From the NCBI RefSeq assembly GCF_000381365.1, contig NZ_KB905467.1:1480644-1544643 (forward strand): a stretch of 64,000 nucleotides of DNA. The letters run 5' to 3'. Source of the DNA: Bacteroides salyersiae WAL 10018 = DSM 18765 = JCM 12988. GTDB taxonomy: Bacteria > Bacteroidota > Bacteroidia > Bacteroidales > Bacteroidaceae. Under the pieces are notes generated by a model that was not told the origin of the DNA, did not search any database, and saw only the letters and a list, made by a program, of their open reading frames with translations. Positions within the stretch are counted from its first letter, which is position 1. Every line of letters starts with the position of its first letter. Shown here piece after piece: positions 55,486 through 64,000 of this stretch. The translations under genes were made by a program, and so were the position numbers.

Positions 55486-56688
55486 TCATTCTAAGGGTTT
55501 AACACTTATGTATACTTTCTCATTTGTTTCATATATCTCAATATTTGCTGCATTTTTTAAAATTTCCAATACTTCCGAAAGTTCATTCTTCAAGTCTAAC
55601 TTGCCTGTGCAGGTAAGAGTGGATACCCCTTCTCCACATACAATTTCTTTACCATAATATCTGGATAAATTTTTGAAAATATTATCGAGGCGTTCATGAT
55701 AATATTGATAAAAACCATCTTTCCACAATATATATCTGCTTGCATCCACATTTTTCACTTGTATCCGATTATTCTCATATGCAAACAACTGATTAGGCTT
55801 AAGTAATACCCTTTCTTTCTCGTTTGTCCTAACCTCCACTTTGCCACTGACAAGTACTACACGCTTCAATGCATCATCGTTATAGGCAGTAACATTAAAT
55901 TTTGTTCCCAATACCCTAACTTGCATATTGTCCGTCCTTACAATGAAAGGTCTATTCTTATCAGGAGCAACTTCCAGATAAACCTCTCCTTCTACATAAA
56001 TCTCTCGTTGATTTTTTACAAAAGTAGTAGGATACACTAATCTTGTACCAGCATTCACCCAAACCTTAGTTCCATCTGCAAAAGTAATCGACGAATTTTT
56101 TCCAAGAGGCACAAACAATTGATTATAGCTGATCTCAACGTTTTTTGCCATTACCTCTGTCGACTTTTCTGTCTTAACACGTATCTGCCCATCTTTATCA
56201 TAAAGGATGTGCGATTTCTTTGTTCCGATAACGAGCTCTTTTTCGTTAGATAATATTAATTGTACGTCAGTAACAGTTTTATCTGGTTCGGGTAAAGATA
56301 TAATTGCAGACATCATTTTATCTGCATTTAATTCATACCTGATTGCCATCCACCCTCCAACAATTATAACAGCAAAGCAAGCTGCAATCGACCATCTTTG
56401 AATGATAGAAAAAATCTTTTTTTTATTGTAATGTTGATTTTCCTGTTTTATTCGATCCCAAAGTGTATCTATCTCTTCTTCTGAAAGCTTTTTGACCGAT
56501 TCTTCTCTAAAAGCGGCTATCGTTTTTCGAGCTAATTCTATCTCACGACTTAACTGTGGGAAACGCTTTATTTGGTTATTCCAAAATTTGATGTTTTCTG
56601 GTGTCGGATACCGTTCCGACATCACAAAATAATCATCATCCAACAATTGATTAATTTTATATGTACTATAGTCTTTATCCATTTTCAC
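55486..56688 (-). CDS. FecR-family anti-sigma factor
   Basis: 400 residues. Cytoplasmic N-terminus (about 1-95), one membrane helix (about 99-116, SIAACFAVIIVGGWMAI), then a periplasmic FecR domain (about 180-290: VFVPLGKNSSITFADGTKVWVNAGTRLVYP, EVYLEVAPDKNRPFIVRT, VLGTKFNVTAY) and a C-terminal domain of the DUF4974 type (about 315-395: RLDNIFKNLSRYYGKEI). Receives the signal from the SusC STN domain and controls the upstream ECF sigma factor. 130 nt after the sigma gene. Confidence 0.93.
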   Translation of the reverse strand: MKMDKDYSTYKINQLLDDDYFVMSERYPTPENIKFWNNQIKRFPQLSREIELARKTIAAFREESVKKLSEEEIDTLWDRIKQENQHYNKKKIFSIIQRWSIAACFAVIIVGGWMAIRYELNADKMMSAIISLPEPDKTVTDVQLILSNEKELVIGTKKSHILYDKDGQIRVKTEKSTEVMAKNVEISYNQLFVPLGKNSSITFADGTKVWVNAGTRLVYPTTFVKNQREIYVEGEVYLEVAPDKNRPFIVRTDNMQVRVLGTKFNVTAYNDDALKRVVLVSGKVEVRTNEKERVLLKPNQLFAYENNRIQVKNVDASRYILWKDGFYQYYHERLDNIFKNLSRYYGKEIVCGEGVSTLTCTGKLDLKNELSEVLEILKNAANIEIYETNEKVYISVKPLE

Positions 56689-56818
56689 TTATTTCTATAA
56701 TAGGGACAAGTAAAAATAAATAAAATACTCACTATTTTGAGAAAAAATAAAAAAAATAATTTGTTTATCTAAATAGTACTACTCGCAGTAAAAAAATACA
56801 CAAATATAACTATTTCTC

Positions 56819-57415
56819 TTATAAAGATGGGTGCTTGGCAAAGTAACTTAAAATGAATAAATAGAATGACACAGAGTCATAATTATCCCTTATCTTTCTT
56901 AATGCCCGTTGAATCAAATTGTGCGCAGATTGATAATTCAAATTCATAATTTCGCATATTTGATCAAAATCGAGTTCTTCTACAAAACGATAATACATAA
57001 TTTCCCTTTGTCTGGGAGTTAGAATAGAAAGTATATTCTCCACTTCTTCTTTCTGTAATTTTGCTGCTTCATCAGATAAAAATCTGTCTTCAACAGTTTC
57101 ACTTAAGATAAAAGGAATAGACTCTAAATCAGTATACCTACACTGCTTATCCAATGCATTCAAAATACAATTTTTCAATGAAATCAACAAATAAACCCTA
57201 ACATTATCGGGTAATGAGAGTGTTTTTCGATTCTTATATATCCTCGTAAAAACTTCCTGAATACAATCTTTTATCAATTCATGATCCATTGTAAAATGAG
57301 AGCCATAATTATATAACAATTGTACATACGTTCTATAAAGCCATGAGTAAGCTTGCTCATCCCCTTGCAAAAATTCTCTCCACTTTACTTCACTACTTTT
57401 ATTACTTATCTGCAT
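56819..57415 (-). CDS. ECF RNA polymerase sigma factor of the PUL
   Basis: 198 residues from the ATG at 57413-57415. A longer frame would begin inside the 52-nt palindrome at 57445-57496 and encode a strange Phe/Asn-rich leader, so the inner start is preferred. Region 2 (QAYSWLYRTYVQLLYNYGSHF, KDCIQEVFTRIY) and region 4 (LTPRQREIMYYRFVEELDFDQICEIMN, AHNLIQRALRKIR) are typical of Bacteroidota ECF sigmas paired with FecR. Activates the PUL on glycan sensing. Confidence 0.92.
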   Translation of the reverse strand: MQISNKSSEVKWREFLQGDEQAYSWLYRTYVQLLYNYGSHFTMDHELIKDCIQEVFTRIYKNRKTLSLPDNVRVYLLISLKNCILNALDKQCRYTDLESIPFILSETVEDRFLSDEAAKLQKEEVENILSILTPRQREIMYYRFVEELDFDQICEIMNLNYQSAHNLIQRALRKIRDNYDSVSFYLFILSYFAKHPSL

Positions 57416-57444
57416 GTTGTATATTATATAATTCAAACACGCGA

Positions 57445-57496
57445 AACTACAAAAAAATAAAAAATTAAGAAAATAATTTTTTATTTTTTTGTAGTT
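57445..57496. repeat. 23-bp perfect AT-rich inverted repeat
   Basis: Arms 57445-57467 and 57474-57496 are perfectly complementary with the loop AGAAAA. It lies 11 nt after the PIF1-like gene's stop (minus strand) and 30 nt before the ECF sigma start. The T-rich descending arm could terminate helicase transcription and isolate the PUL regulator. Confidence 0.65.
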
Positions 57497-57506
57497 ATAC
57501 GACAAA

Positions 57507-60053
57507 TCATATCTTGACCGACTGCAAAGCAGCCATCACCAATCGAATATCCGCATAGGAAACCTCGTCTCCCAAAGCTGCTTTTATAAACGTAATGCCA
57601 CGGGCATCGGCATTCTCCTGCAAATAGCGGGTTATTTTATCCACTTTCTCCCGGGATACCAATTGATCGACTTTAACGGCTCCCGAACGTACATAATGCT
57701 CCAGATGTCCCGCAATAGTTCCGGTTACCAACTCGCGCTTCCTGGCAATCTCTTCGATATCCATCCCTTGGCGAAACATGGAATAACTTATCTCTTTTGT
57801 ATCTATCCGAGGAGTTTTAGCCGCCAATTCTGCAACCACATCTGTACCCGAGCTTTTGGTCTTTTTGGCTCTTTTGACAGGTACTTCCGGCATTTCCGGC
57901 TGATGTATTTTATTTTCGGTCACATACCGATTTACCATGTCCAACAGAATATCACCATACTTCTCCGCTCCTTTTTTTCCAAAATAAGGAATACGTACCA
58001 AAGAAGCTATATCCCGAGGTAAAAAATTGACGATACCCAATATCGCTTTCTGTTGAATAACCGTATACACAGGAAGCCCGGCCTTAGCCGCTTCTGCATT
58101 TCGCCATGCTATTAGCTGTTTATAGAGATCCGGATGAAGAATATCCGTAGGTACTTCTATCTTTTCTCCCCGATCTGCTTTCGTGGCAGACGAGGATGTA
58201 CGTGATTTGGAAGCGCCGGTATCTCCCTTTTCGCTTCCCTCGATTGTAAGTACCGCTTTCCGCTTCAAATAGGAAGGCACGGTAAAGCCCTCTTTTTCTG
58301 TAAGCAGAAGAGTCCCTTTCTTTATATATAATGCCGATTGAAGCGCTGCCAAAGCTTCGCTGAATTTTTTCTTCAATTCTTTATTATCCGTTTGGATTTT
58401 AGTGCCAGCCACCAACGGAGAAAGTATTTCCTCCAACTGCCCGGCAAAATAATGCGCACCGGATATCAGACGCTGTTGCAAGCGATCATCGTGCATATAA
58501 TCACCGGAAGCATTTACCAACTCCGTATATTGCAATTGAAAAGTATCTCCCACTTTCACAATTTTCGTTTTATATAATTCATCCGCTTCCTTATATCGCT
58601 CCAGCAATTTGGGATAAAGCCGGTACAAATGCTCATCCAAGAGACGGAGTACAAGTGCAAAATGACGCTCCAGAGAGTGAAAATCAAATTGTTCGCAAAG
58701 TAATTCATAGAAATAACGGTGCTGCAACTTATTCAGTTTTTCCTTATCGGGTGACAGCGCTTCCACCTCACGGGTAAATTCATCAATCGTATCATCACTG
58801 ATAATCGCCTCTTTCCGAAGCGGAGAACCTAAGACAAGCCCTTCAAGGCTTTTGCAACGGCTTAACGCAACATACACCTGCCCGTGCGCAAATGAAGCAT
58901 TGGCATCGATAATAGCCCGTTCAAAAGTAAGTCCCTGGCTTTTATGAATCGTAATAGCCCATGCCAAACGGATGGGATACTGCCGGAAACGCCCTTCCAC
59001 TTCTTCCGTAATCTCCTTCGTTTCAGGATTCAACGTATATTTACTATTGGTCCATTCTTCCGTTTCCAAGAGAAAAGATTCATCATCTCCGTTTCCACGC
59101 ACCATGATACCGTCTTTGGACACACTTGTTACCAAACCGATCTTTCCATTATAAAACCGATGTTCGCCGGAAGAATCATTTTTGATAAACATAATCTGTG
59201 CTCCCTTCTTCACAGTCAATACCTCATCGGCTGGATAAGCGGATTCGGGAAACGTACCTTCGGTTTTTGCCCGAAAACTATAAGCCTGTCCCGGTAAAGC
59301 CACCAGTTGGCGGTCGTTATATTGCTGGGCTTGATAATTATGGGTGGTCAGACGGATGTATCCCTCTTCTTCCTTCGGACGAAAACCGGGAAGATAACGC
59401 TTGTTCAGTTCCGTAAGTACCGAATCGTCAGCGGTATTTTCACGTATCCTGTTCAATAAATTCACAAAGGCAGTATCACTCTGGCGATAGATATGCTTTA
59501 ATTCGATGGTCACATATTCCGTTTCACGCAAAGCCCGGCTACCGAAGAAGAAAGCCGTGTCATAATACGGTTTCAACAACTGCCAGTCATCCTCTTTCAC
59601 AACAGGAGCCAACTGCTGAAGATCGCCGATCATCAAAAGTTGTACACCACCAAACGGTTTATACCGGTCGCGATACTGACGTAACACGGCATCGATGGCA
59701 TCCAGCAAATCAGCACGTACCATACTTATTTCATCAATCACCAAAAGGTCCAAACTACGGATGATATTGATCTTCTCTTTCCCGAATTTATGGAAAGTCT
59801 GGGCAGACATAAATTTAGTATCAGGCACATAAGGTGCAAAAGGCAGTTGAAAAAAAGAATGCATCGTTACTCCGCCTGCATTGATAGCGGCAATCCCCGT
59901 AGGTGCCACCACTACCATACGTTTCGGTGATTTGGCTTTCAGTTCTCTGAGAAAAGTAGTTTTACCTGTGCCGGCTTTTCCTGTCAGAAACAGATGCGTA
60001 CCCGTATTTTCGATAAATTGCCAGGCGAGCTGTAAATCCGGATTGTTTTCCAT
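57507..60053 (-). CDS. PIF1-like superfamily 1 helicase with HRDC and C-terminal HTH domains
   Basis: 848 residues from the ATG at 60051-60053. A longer frame to 60152 exists, but a promoter at 60082-60115 lies inside it, so the inner start is preferred. Walker A GKAGTGKT at 25-32, Walker B LLVIDEISM, motif III GDLQQLAPVV, and AITIHKSQGLTF and VYVALSRCKSLEGL near the helicase end. An HRDC-like domain follows (KAGLPVYTVIQQKAI, VRIPYFGKKGAEKY), then a helix-turn-helix (MDIEEIARKRELVTGTIAGHL). DNA repair or replication helicase common in Bacteroidota. Not part of the ATP synthase operon. Confidence 0.88.
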   Translation of the reverse strand: MENNPDLQLAWQFIENTGTHLFLTGKAGTGKTTFLRELKAKSPKRMVVVAPTGIAAINAGGVTMHSFFQLPFAPYVPDTKFMSAQTFHKFGKEKINIIRSLDLLVIDEISMVRADLLDAIDAVLRQYRDRYKPFGGVQLLMIGDLQQLAPVVKEDDWQLLKPYYDTAFFFGSRALRETEYVTIELKHIYRQSDTAFVNLLNRIRENTADDSVLTELNKRYLPGFRPKEEEGYIRLTTHNYQAQQYNDRQLVALPGQAYSFRAKTEGTFPESAYPADEVLTVKKGAQIMFIKNDSSGEHRFYNGKIGLVTSVSKDGIMVRGNGDDESFLLETEEWTNSKYTLNPETKEITEEVEGRFRQYPIRLAWAITIHKSQGLTFERAIIDANASFAHGQVYVALSRCKSLEGLVLGSPLRKEAIISDDTIDEFTREVEALSPDKEKLNKLQHRYFYELLCEQFDFHSLERHFALVLRLLDEHLYRLYPKLLERYKEADELYKTKIVKVGDTFQLQYTELVNASGDYMHDDRLQQRLISGAHYFAGQLEEILSPLVAGTKIQTDNKELKKKFSEALAALQSALYIKKGTLLLTEKEGFTVPSYLKRKAVLTIEGSEKGDTGASKSRTSSSATKADRGEKIEVPTDILHPDLYKQLIAWRNAEAAKAGLPVYTVIQQKAILGIVNFLPRDIASLVRIPYFGKKGAEKYGDILLDMVNRYVTENKIHQPEMPEVPVKRAKKTKSSGTDVVAELAAKTPRIDTKEISYSMFRQGMDIEEIARKRELVTGTIAGHLEHYVRSGAVKVDQLVSREKVDKITRYLQENADARGITFIKAALGDEVSYADIRLVMAALQSVKI

Positions 60054-60387
60054 ACGATCTATAATTGCTTTGTTTTTCTGCCAAAGATACGGAAAACGAT
60101 GATTATTTCGCCAAAAGGTGGTTTTAACTTTGTATCTTTTTATCAGTTTCACAACGGATCATTTAATAACCACTTAGGCATAAAGCAATATTCTGAAAGA
60201 ATTTATATCGCGAGAATAAAAAAAAGAGATTAAAACGGAGTGGACACATCATTATAAAACATCACATACAGAAGAAATCTCCACATCAGTTTTAGAAGAA
60301 TATCTGATAAAAGTCGATAAAATAAAAAAAGAGTCATCTGCTTTTTATAGCGGACAACCCCTTTTCAAATATTTACTTAAGGCAAGA
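60054..60387. other. Intergenic region between helicase and atpG
   Basis: 334 nt. It contains the helicase promoter (60082-60115). The rest, 60116-60387, is downstream of the atpG stop on the minus strand. I found no convincing terminator there and no gene. Confidence 0.4.
60082..60115 (-). promoter_or_regulatory. Bacteroides-type promoter of the helicase gene
   Basis: On the minus strand TTTG (60115-60112) is followed after 22 nt by TATCTTTG (60089-60082), 28 nt before the ATG at 60053. This supports the shorter start of the helicase. Confidence 0.5.
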
Positions 60388-61272
60388 TTATTTCATCGAT
60401 CCCCCGATAATATCCAGCAACTCATTCGTTATCGCCTGCTGGCGTCCCTTATTATACTGCTTGGTCAAATCCTGAATCAGTTCATTCGCATTATCCGTTG
60501 CCACTTGCATAGCCAATGTACGGGCAGCATGCTCGGATGCATTAGAATCCATAGCGGCTGTAAAAACCTCCTGGCACAATACTTTCGGAATCAAATCAGC
60601 GATAAACTGCTCGACTGACGGTTCGACAATATAATCGTTCATTACCTGATTTCCTTCCATTTCTTCAGCCTGTTCCTCTTCTATCCGGGTAAGATCGATC
60701 GGCAAATATTTTTCACGAACCAGTTCCTGTACGCCCATCGATTTGAAATGGTGATAAATCAGTTCTACACGATCGATGTCCTTGGACACGAAAAGTTCCA
60801 TTAAATGTTCTGCAAGAGCAGATGCCTCCTGATAAGTGGGCTTATCAGCTAACTGCTGATAACTGCCTTTCGGGAAAAAGCCCATCTTCTTCACTGCCTC
60901 CTCCACCTTACGCCCGATAGGATAAATCAAGATATTATCCTGACCCAACTTGCGGTATTCACCGATGGTATGCAGAAACATTTTGATAACATTGGCATTG
61001 AAAGCACCACACAAAGAACTGTTGGAAGAGAACAAGACAATAGCCACACGCTTTACCTCACGCTCCTCCACATAGGGAGATTCGATCGAAAGATCACCAC
61101 TGAGAAAATTATGCAGAATCTTGTTCAGTTGCCTTTGATATGGCAACATATGTTCAATGGCTCCTTGCGCCTTATGTAATTTGGCAGAAGCCACCATCTT
61201 CATTGCTGAAGTGATCTTTCGGGTACTCTGTACCGAATTTATTCTGGTTTTTACTTCTTTAAGTGAAGCCAT
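60388..61272 (-). CDS. atpG: ATP synthase F1 subunit gamma
   Basis: 294 residues, usual length. N-terminus MASLKEVKTRINSVQSTRKITSAMKMVA and C-terminus (NKGRQQAITNELLDIIGG) are the conserved gamma-subunit ends that form the central coiled-coil shaft. The middle has the SSNSSLCGAFN motif. Rotates inside the alpha/beta ring of the F1Fo ATP synthase. Last gene in the visible atp order (F-H-A-G), about 250 nt after atpA. Confidence 0.97.
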   Translation of the reverse strand: MASLKEVKTRINSVQSTRKITSAMKMVASAKLHKAQGAIEHMLPYQRQLNKILHNFLSGDLSIESPYVEEREVKRVAIVLFSSNSSLCGAFNANVIKMFLHTIGEYRKLGQDNILIYPIGRKVEEAVKKMGFFPKGSYQQLADKPTYQEASALAEHLMELFVSKDIDRVELIYHHFKSMGVQELVREKYLPIDLTRIEEEQAEEMEGNQVMNDYIVEPSVEQFIADLIPKVLCQEVFTAAMDSNASEHAARTLAMQVATDNANELIQDLTKQYNKGRQQAITNELLDIIGGSMK

Positions 61273-61280
61273 ATTGTTTT

Positions 61281-61490
61281 AGTAGTTAGTAGTTAGAATT
61301 TAGTAGTAAGCATGGAGATAGTGAAAATTGGTAGTTAGAAGTCAGTAGCTGGTAGTTAGAAGCTGGTAGTTAGAAGTTAGTAGCTGAAAGTTAACAGTCA
61401 GATACAATGAATAGAAAACACCGGGAATAAAACCGGATTCAACACTCTAAATCATTCCTACTTAACTACTTGACTACTTAACTACTACCT
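61281..61490. repeat. Repeat-filled spacer between atpA and atpG
   Basis: GGTAGTTAGAAG occurs three times (61330-61341, 61351-61362, 61365-61376) among further AGTAGTTAG units. Near 61459-61490 the opposite-strand form (CTACTTAACTACT) appears, so the two halves can partly pair. Similar units lie at about 28256-28288. Noncoding, inside an operon. Confidence 0.6.
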
Positions 61491-61520
61491 ACTTAACCAC
61501 ATACCCACTCTACCACCTTA

Positions 61521-63107
61521 TTAATTCATAAATTGTTTCGCCACCATTTCCGCCGTCTCACGAATACCCTTTTCAACTTCTTCATTGATCACACCGTTTT
61601 TCAGTACATCGAGAACATCTGCCTGATGGTTAATGGCAAGACTCTCCTGGAAACTGCGTTCAAAATCTTCCACCTTATCCAAAGGTACATTACGCAGCAA
61701 ACCATGAACACCACAATAAAGGATAGCAATCTGTTTCTCTACCGGCATCGGGCTGTACTGCGGCTGCACAAGCAAACGGGTATTCTTCTGCCCCTTATCA
61801 ATGATGTGGGCAGTCACAGGATCCATATCGCCACTAAATTTCGTAAACGCTTCCAATTCACGGTATTGTGCCTGGTCTATTTTCAATGTACCGGCTACCT
61901 TTTTCATCGCTTTGACCTGAGCATTACCTCCTACACGGGATACAGAAATACCCACATTAATAGCCGGACGGTTACCCTGATTAAAGAGATCGGTATCGAG
62001 GAATATCTGCCCGTCGGTAATCGAAATTACATTCGTAGGGATATAAGCGGATACGTCGCCGGCTTGTGTCTCGATGATAGGTAATGCAGTCAGAGAACCA
62101 CCTCCCTTCACCATTCCCTTAAGGCTGTCGGGGAGGTCATTCATCTCACGCGCCACTTCTTCCTGATTGATAATCTTTGCCGCACGTTCCAACAAGCGGG
62201 AATGCAGATAGAATATATCACCCGGATAAGCCTCGCGCCCGGACGGACGACGCAGAATCAAGGACACTTCGCGGTAGGCAACGGCCTGTTTGGAAAGGTC
62301 GTCATAAACCACCAATGCATCACGGCCGGTATCACGGAAATATTCACCGATAGCGGCACCCGAGAACGGTGAGAAGTATTGCAAGGCAGCAGGATCACCG
62401 GCTGTAGCAGCTACCACAATTGTGTACTCCATCGCACCATATTCGCGCAAAGTATTCACGATAGAAGCAACCGTAGAGCCCTTCTGGCCAATGGCAACGT
62501 AGATGCAATACACAGGCTTGCCTGCCAGATAATTTTCACGTTGATTGATAATGGTATCGATGGCAATGGCCGTCTTACCGGTCTGCCGGTCACCGATGAT
62601 CAACTCACGCTGTCCACGGCCGATAGGAATCATGGCATCCACCGCTTTCAATCCCGTCTGCAACGGCTGGTTCACCGGCTGGCGGAAAATTACCCCCGGT
62701 GCTTTACGCTCCAACGGCATTTCGTATAACTTCCCGCCAATCGTGCCCTTTCCATCCAGAGGTTCCCCCAACGGATCGATCACACGTCCTAACATGCCTT
62801 CACCCACACGGATAGAAGCGATACGCCGGGTACGCTTTACGGTATACCCCTCTTTGATCTTATCTGTAGGTCCCAGCAGCACGGCTCCCACATTATCTTC
62901 TTCGAGGTTCATTACAATAGCTTTAATGCCATTGTCGAATTCCAGCAATTCGTTTGCTTCGGCATTCCGCAACCCATAAATACGTGCCACGCCATCACTG
63001 ACCTGCAACACCGTACCTATCTCATCGAGCTGCACACGCGTATCGATGCCTTCAAGCTGACGACGCAGGATATCGGATACTTCGCTTACTTTTATATTTT
63101 CAGACAT
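61521..63107 (-). CDS. atpA: ATP synthase F1 subunit alpha
   Basis: 528 residues. P-loop GDRQTGKT at 172-179, PGDIFYLHSRLLERAAK, the Arg-finger segment ISVSRVGG and QYRELEAFTKFSGDMD, all hallmarks of the alpha subunit. Regulatory nucleotide-binding subunit of F1. The spacer to atpH is about 180 nt and contains inverted repeats. Confidence 0.97.
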   Translation of the reverse strand: MSENIKVSEVSDILRRQLEGIDTRVQLDEIGTVLQVSDGVARIYGLRNAEANELLEFDNGIKAIVMNLEEDNVGAVLLGPTDKIKEGYTVKRTRRIASIRVGEGMLGRVIDPLGEPLDGKGTIGGKLYEMPLERKAPGVIFRQPVNQPLQTGLKAVDAMIPIGRGQRELIIGDRQTGKTAIAIDTIINQRENYLAGKPVYCIYVAIGQKGSTVASIVNTLREYGAMEYTIVVAATAGDPAALQYFSPFSGAAIGEYFRDTGRDALVVYDDLSKQAVAYREVSLILRRPSGREAYPGDIFYLHSRLLERAAKIINQEEVAREMNDLPDSLKGMVKGGGSLTALPIIETQAGDVSAYIPTNVISITDGQIFLDTDLFNQGNRPAINVGISVSRVGGNAQVKAMKKVAGTLKIDQAQYRELEAFTKFSGDMDPVTAHIIDKGQKNTRLLVQPQYSPMPVEKQIAILYCGVHGLLRNVPLDKVEDFERSFQESLAINHQADVLDVLKNGVINEEVEKGIRETAEMVAKQFMN

Positions 63108-63173
63108 AATTATATTTACGATTTGACTATTTACGATTAAAATTAGAAAATTAGTGACTGGATAACTCTTGAT

Positions 63174-63282
63174 ATTTACGATTAGACGATTGACGGATTA
63201 CGATTGAAATTACTCTGATTCGCGATTTGATTCGGTTTGATAATGCCGAGTACCTCCAATCGTAAATCGTCTAATCGCAAAT
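63174..63282. repeat. Inverted repeat in the atpH-atpA spacer
   Basis: Arms 63174-63191 and 63265-63282 match at 17 of 18 positions. Additional TTTACGATT units are at 63130-63138 and 63175-63183, plus TTACGATTG at 63198-63206. It lies between atpH and atpA in the transcript. Confidence 0.6.
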
Positions 63283-63284
63283 CC

Positions 63285-63845
63285 CTACACTATTCTTCTG
63301 TTCTTATCAATAAACTGTTGTTTCACACGCTTCAACTGGGTAGCTATGCTGGCATCCAAGCGATAATCATTGATATCGAAAACAAAACCACCTTCAATAG
63401 ACGGGTCTACCACAGTTTCCAACTCCATTTGCGCATGAAGAATCGCACCGGCAGAATTACGTATCCGTTCTTCCGTTTCCTTATCGACAGGTACCGCCGT
63501 GATAAGTTTGCCTACACCGATGTGTTTCAGCTTCCTGTACAAATCCAGAAAAGACAGGCAAATAAATTGCAGGAACTGTTCGCGATTGTTCTTCAGCACC
63601 AATGTGATAAAGCGGGAAAAAGTACGGCTTACTCCTTGATCACCGGTAGCAGCCGCACAAATCAACGAATACTTCTCACGGATATTCAGCACAGGATTTG
63701 ACAGGGCTTCTTTCAAGTTCGGAAAAGCAGAAAGATTTCTCGACAGCATCTTCATCTCTTTGTAAAGCGTATCCTCTGCACGATTTTCTTTTGCATATTC
63801 AATCAGTGCTTTCGCATAGCGCATTGAAACAACTCCTATATCCAT
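63285..63845 (-). CDS. atpH: ATP synthase F1 subunit delta
   Basis: 186 residues. N-terminus (VVSMRYAKALIEYAKEN, LSRNLSAFPNLKEALSNP) and C-terminus (IEGGFVFDINDYRLDASIATQLKRVKQQFI) match the delta (OSCP) subunit, which joins F1 to the peripheral b stalk. It starts 12 nt after the atpF stop, as expected for the operon. Confidence 0.95.
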   Translation of the reverse strand: MDIGVVSMRYAKALIEYAKENRAEDTLYKEMKMLSRNLSAFPNLKEALSNPVLNIREKYSLICAAATGDQGVSRTFSRFITLVLKNNREQFLQFICLSFLDLYRKLKHIGVGKLITAVPVDKETEERIRNSAGAILHAQMELETVVDPSIEGGFVFDINDYRLDASIATQLKRVKQQFIDKNRRIV

Positions 63846-63857
63846 ACTTCATTCCAG

Positions 63858-64000
63858 TTAATTCTTATTCAATACTTCGTCCAGCATCCGGTCTATCATC
63901 TCCATCTGCTCACGTTTGTCATCCAGATTCTTACGGATCACTTTCTCGGCAATATCCACCGAAAGTATGGCAACTTGCCGGCGGATATCACGGATTGCCT
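63858..64000 (-). CDS. atpF: ATP synthase Fo subunit b (5' part outside window)
   Basis: The last 46 codons of a minus-strand gene, stop TAA at 63858-63860. The translated end (VAILSVDIAEKVIRKNLDD, then QMEMIDRMLDEVLNKN) is the typical b-subunit helical C-terminus. The position before atpH fits the order atpF-atpH-atpA-atpG. The rest lies beyond the right edge. Confidence 0.9.
   Translation of the reverse strand, partial: AIRDIRRQVAILSVDIAEKVIRKNLDDKREQMEMIDRMLDEVLNKN

Noticed and set aside
57416..57505. Longer start for the ECF sigma gene
   Set aside because: The extension is translated from the AT palindrome and has no sigma similarity.
60054..60152. Longer start for the PIF1-like helicase
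   Set aside because: A good promoter lies inside this stretch; the inner ATG begins right before the helicase domain.

Overview
The window reads as a chromosomal segment of a gut Bacteroides or close relative. The grounds are SusC/SusD outer-membrane pairs, a SusC with an N-terminal STN domain beside FecR and an ECF sigma factor, BACON-type domains, a UpxY-type NusG paralogue, Bacteroides-style promoters (TTTG, about 19-22 nt, TAnnTTTG) and an ATP synthase operon in the Bacteroidota order. Species cannot be fixed from sequence alone. No tRNA, rRNA, CRISPR array, integrase or transposase was seen.

Region A (1-16,967, minus strand) is an accessory island, visibly more AT-rich than the core genes to its right. 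It is one dense run of 19 genes, many overlapping by 1-14 nt, and it continues past the left edge. In transcription order: UpxY/NusG-like antiterminator, sigma-70-family factor, probable anti-sigma, two M48 metallopeptidases, two vWA proteins, a PP2C-like phosphatase, two protein kinases (one with a C-terminal zinc ribbon), a transglutaminase-like protein, two small zinc-ribbon proteins with WG-like repeats, a MotB/ZorB-like OmpA protein, a MotA/ZorA-like channel protein, two zinc-ribbon beta-sandwich proteins, a four-helix membrane protein and a DUF4407 membrane protein. Five of these proteins share nearly the same zinc-ribbon tag (CxxC, ENP, FCRKC). The set combines a TerY-P-like vWA/kinase/phosphatase module, a Zorya-like ion-channel pair without the usual Zorya nuclease or helicase, and proteases. 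This is the strongest candidate for an undescribed system (stress response or defence).

Region B (16,968-18,118) is a long regulatory interval. It holds a good Bacteroides promoter firing left, a leader of about 400 nt with a terminator-like hairpin just before the upxY-like gene, and a repeat in the leader that is complementary to the loop of that hairpin.

Region C (18,119-31,000) holds a truncated RavA/MoxR ATPase with a decayed tail, a small hydrolase/DUF2089/membrane-protein operon, and a SusC-SusD-secreted propeller operon beside a large zinc metalloprotease.

Region D (31,377-38,015) is addA-addB. A DUF559 endonuclease-like domain is fused to the end of AddA, and the segment from there to the start of AddB is bounded by two inverted 39-bp palindromic repeats, like a small mobile cassette.

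Region E (38,026-57,415) is a polysaccharide utilisation locus: ECF sigma, FecR, SusC, SusD, two GH105-like hydrolases, a GH76-like enzyme, a DUF2264 protein, a PL14-like lyase and accessory secreted proteins, plus one frameshifted gene. The enzymes suggest an acidic (uronate-containing) glycan.

Region F (57,507-64,000) has a PIF1-like helicase and part of the ATP synthase operon (atpG, atpA, atpH, end of atpF) with odd repeat-filled spacers between genes.
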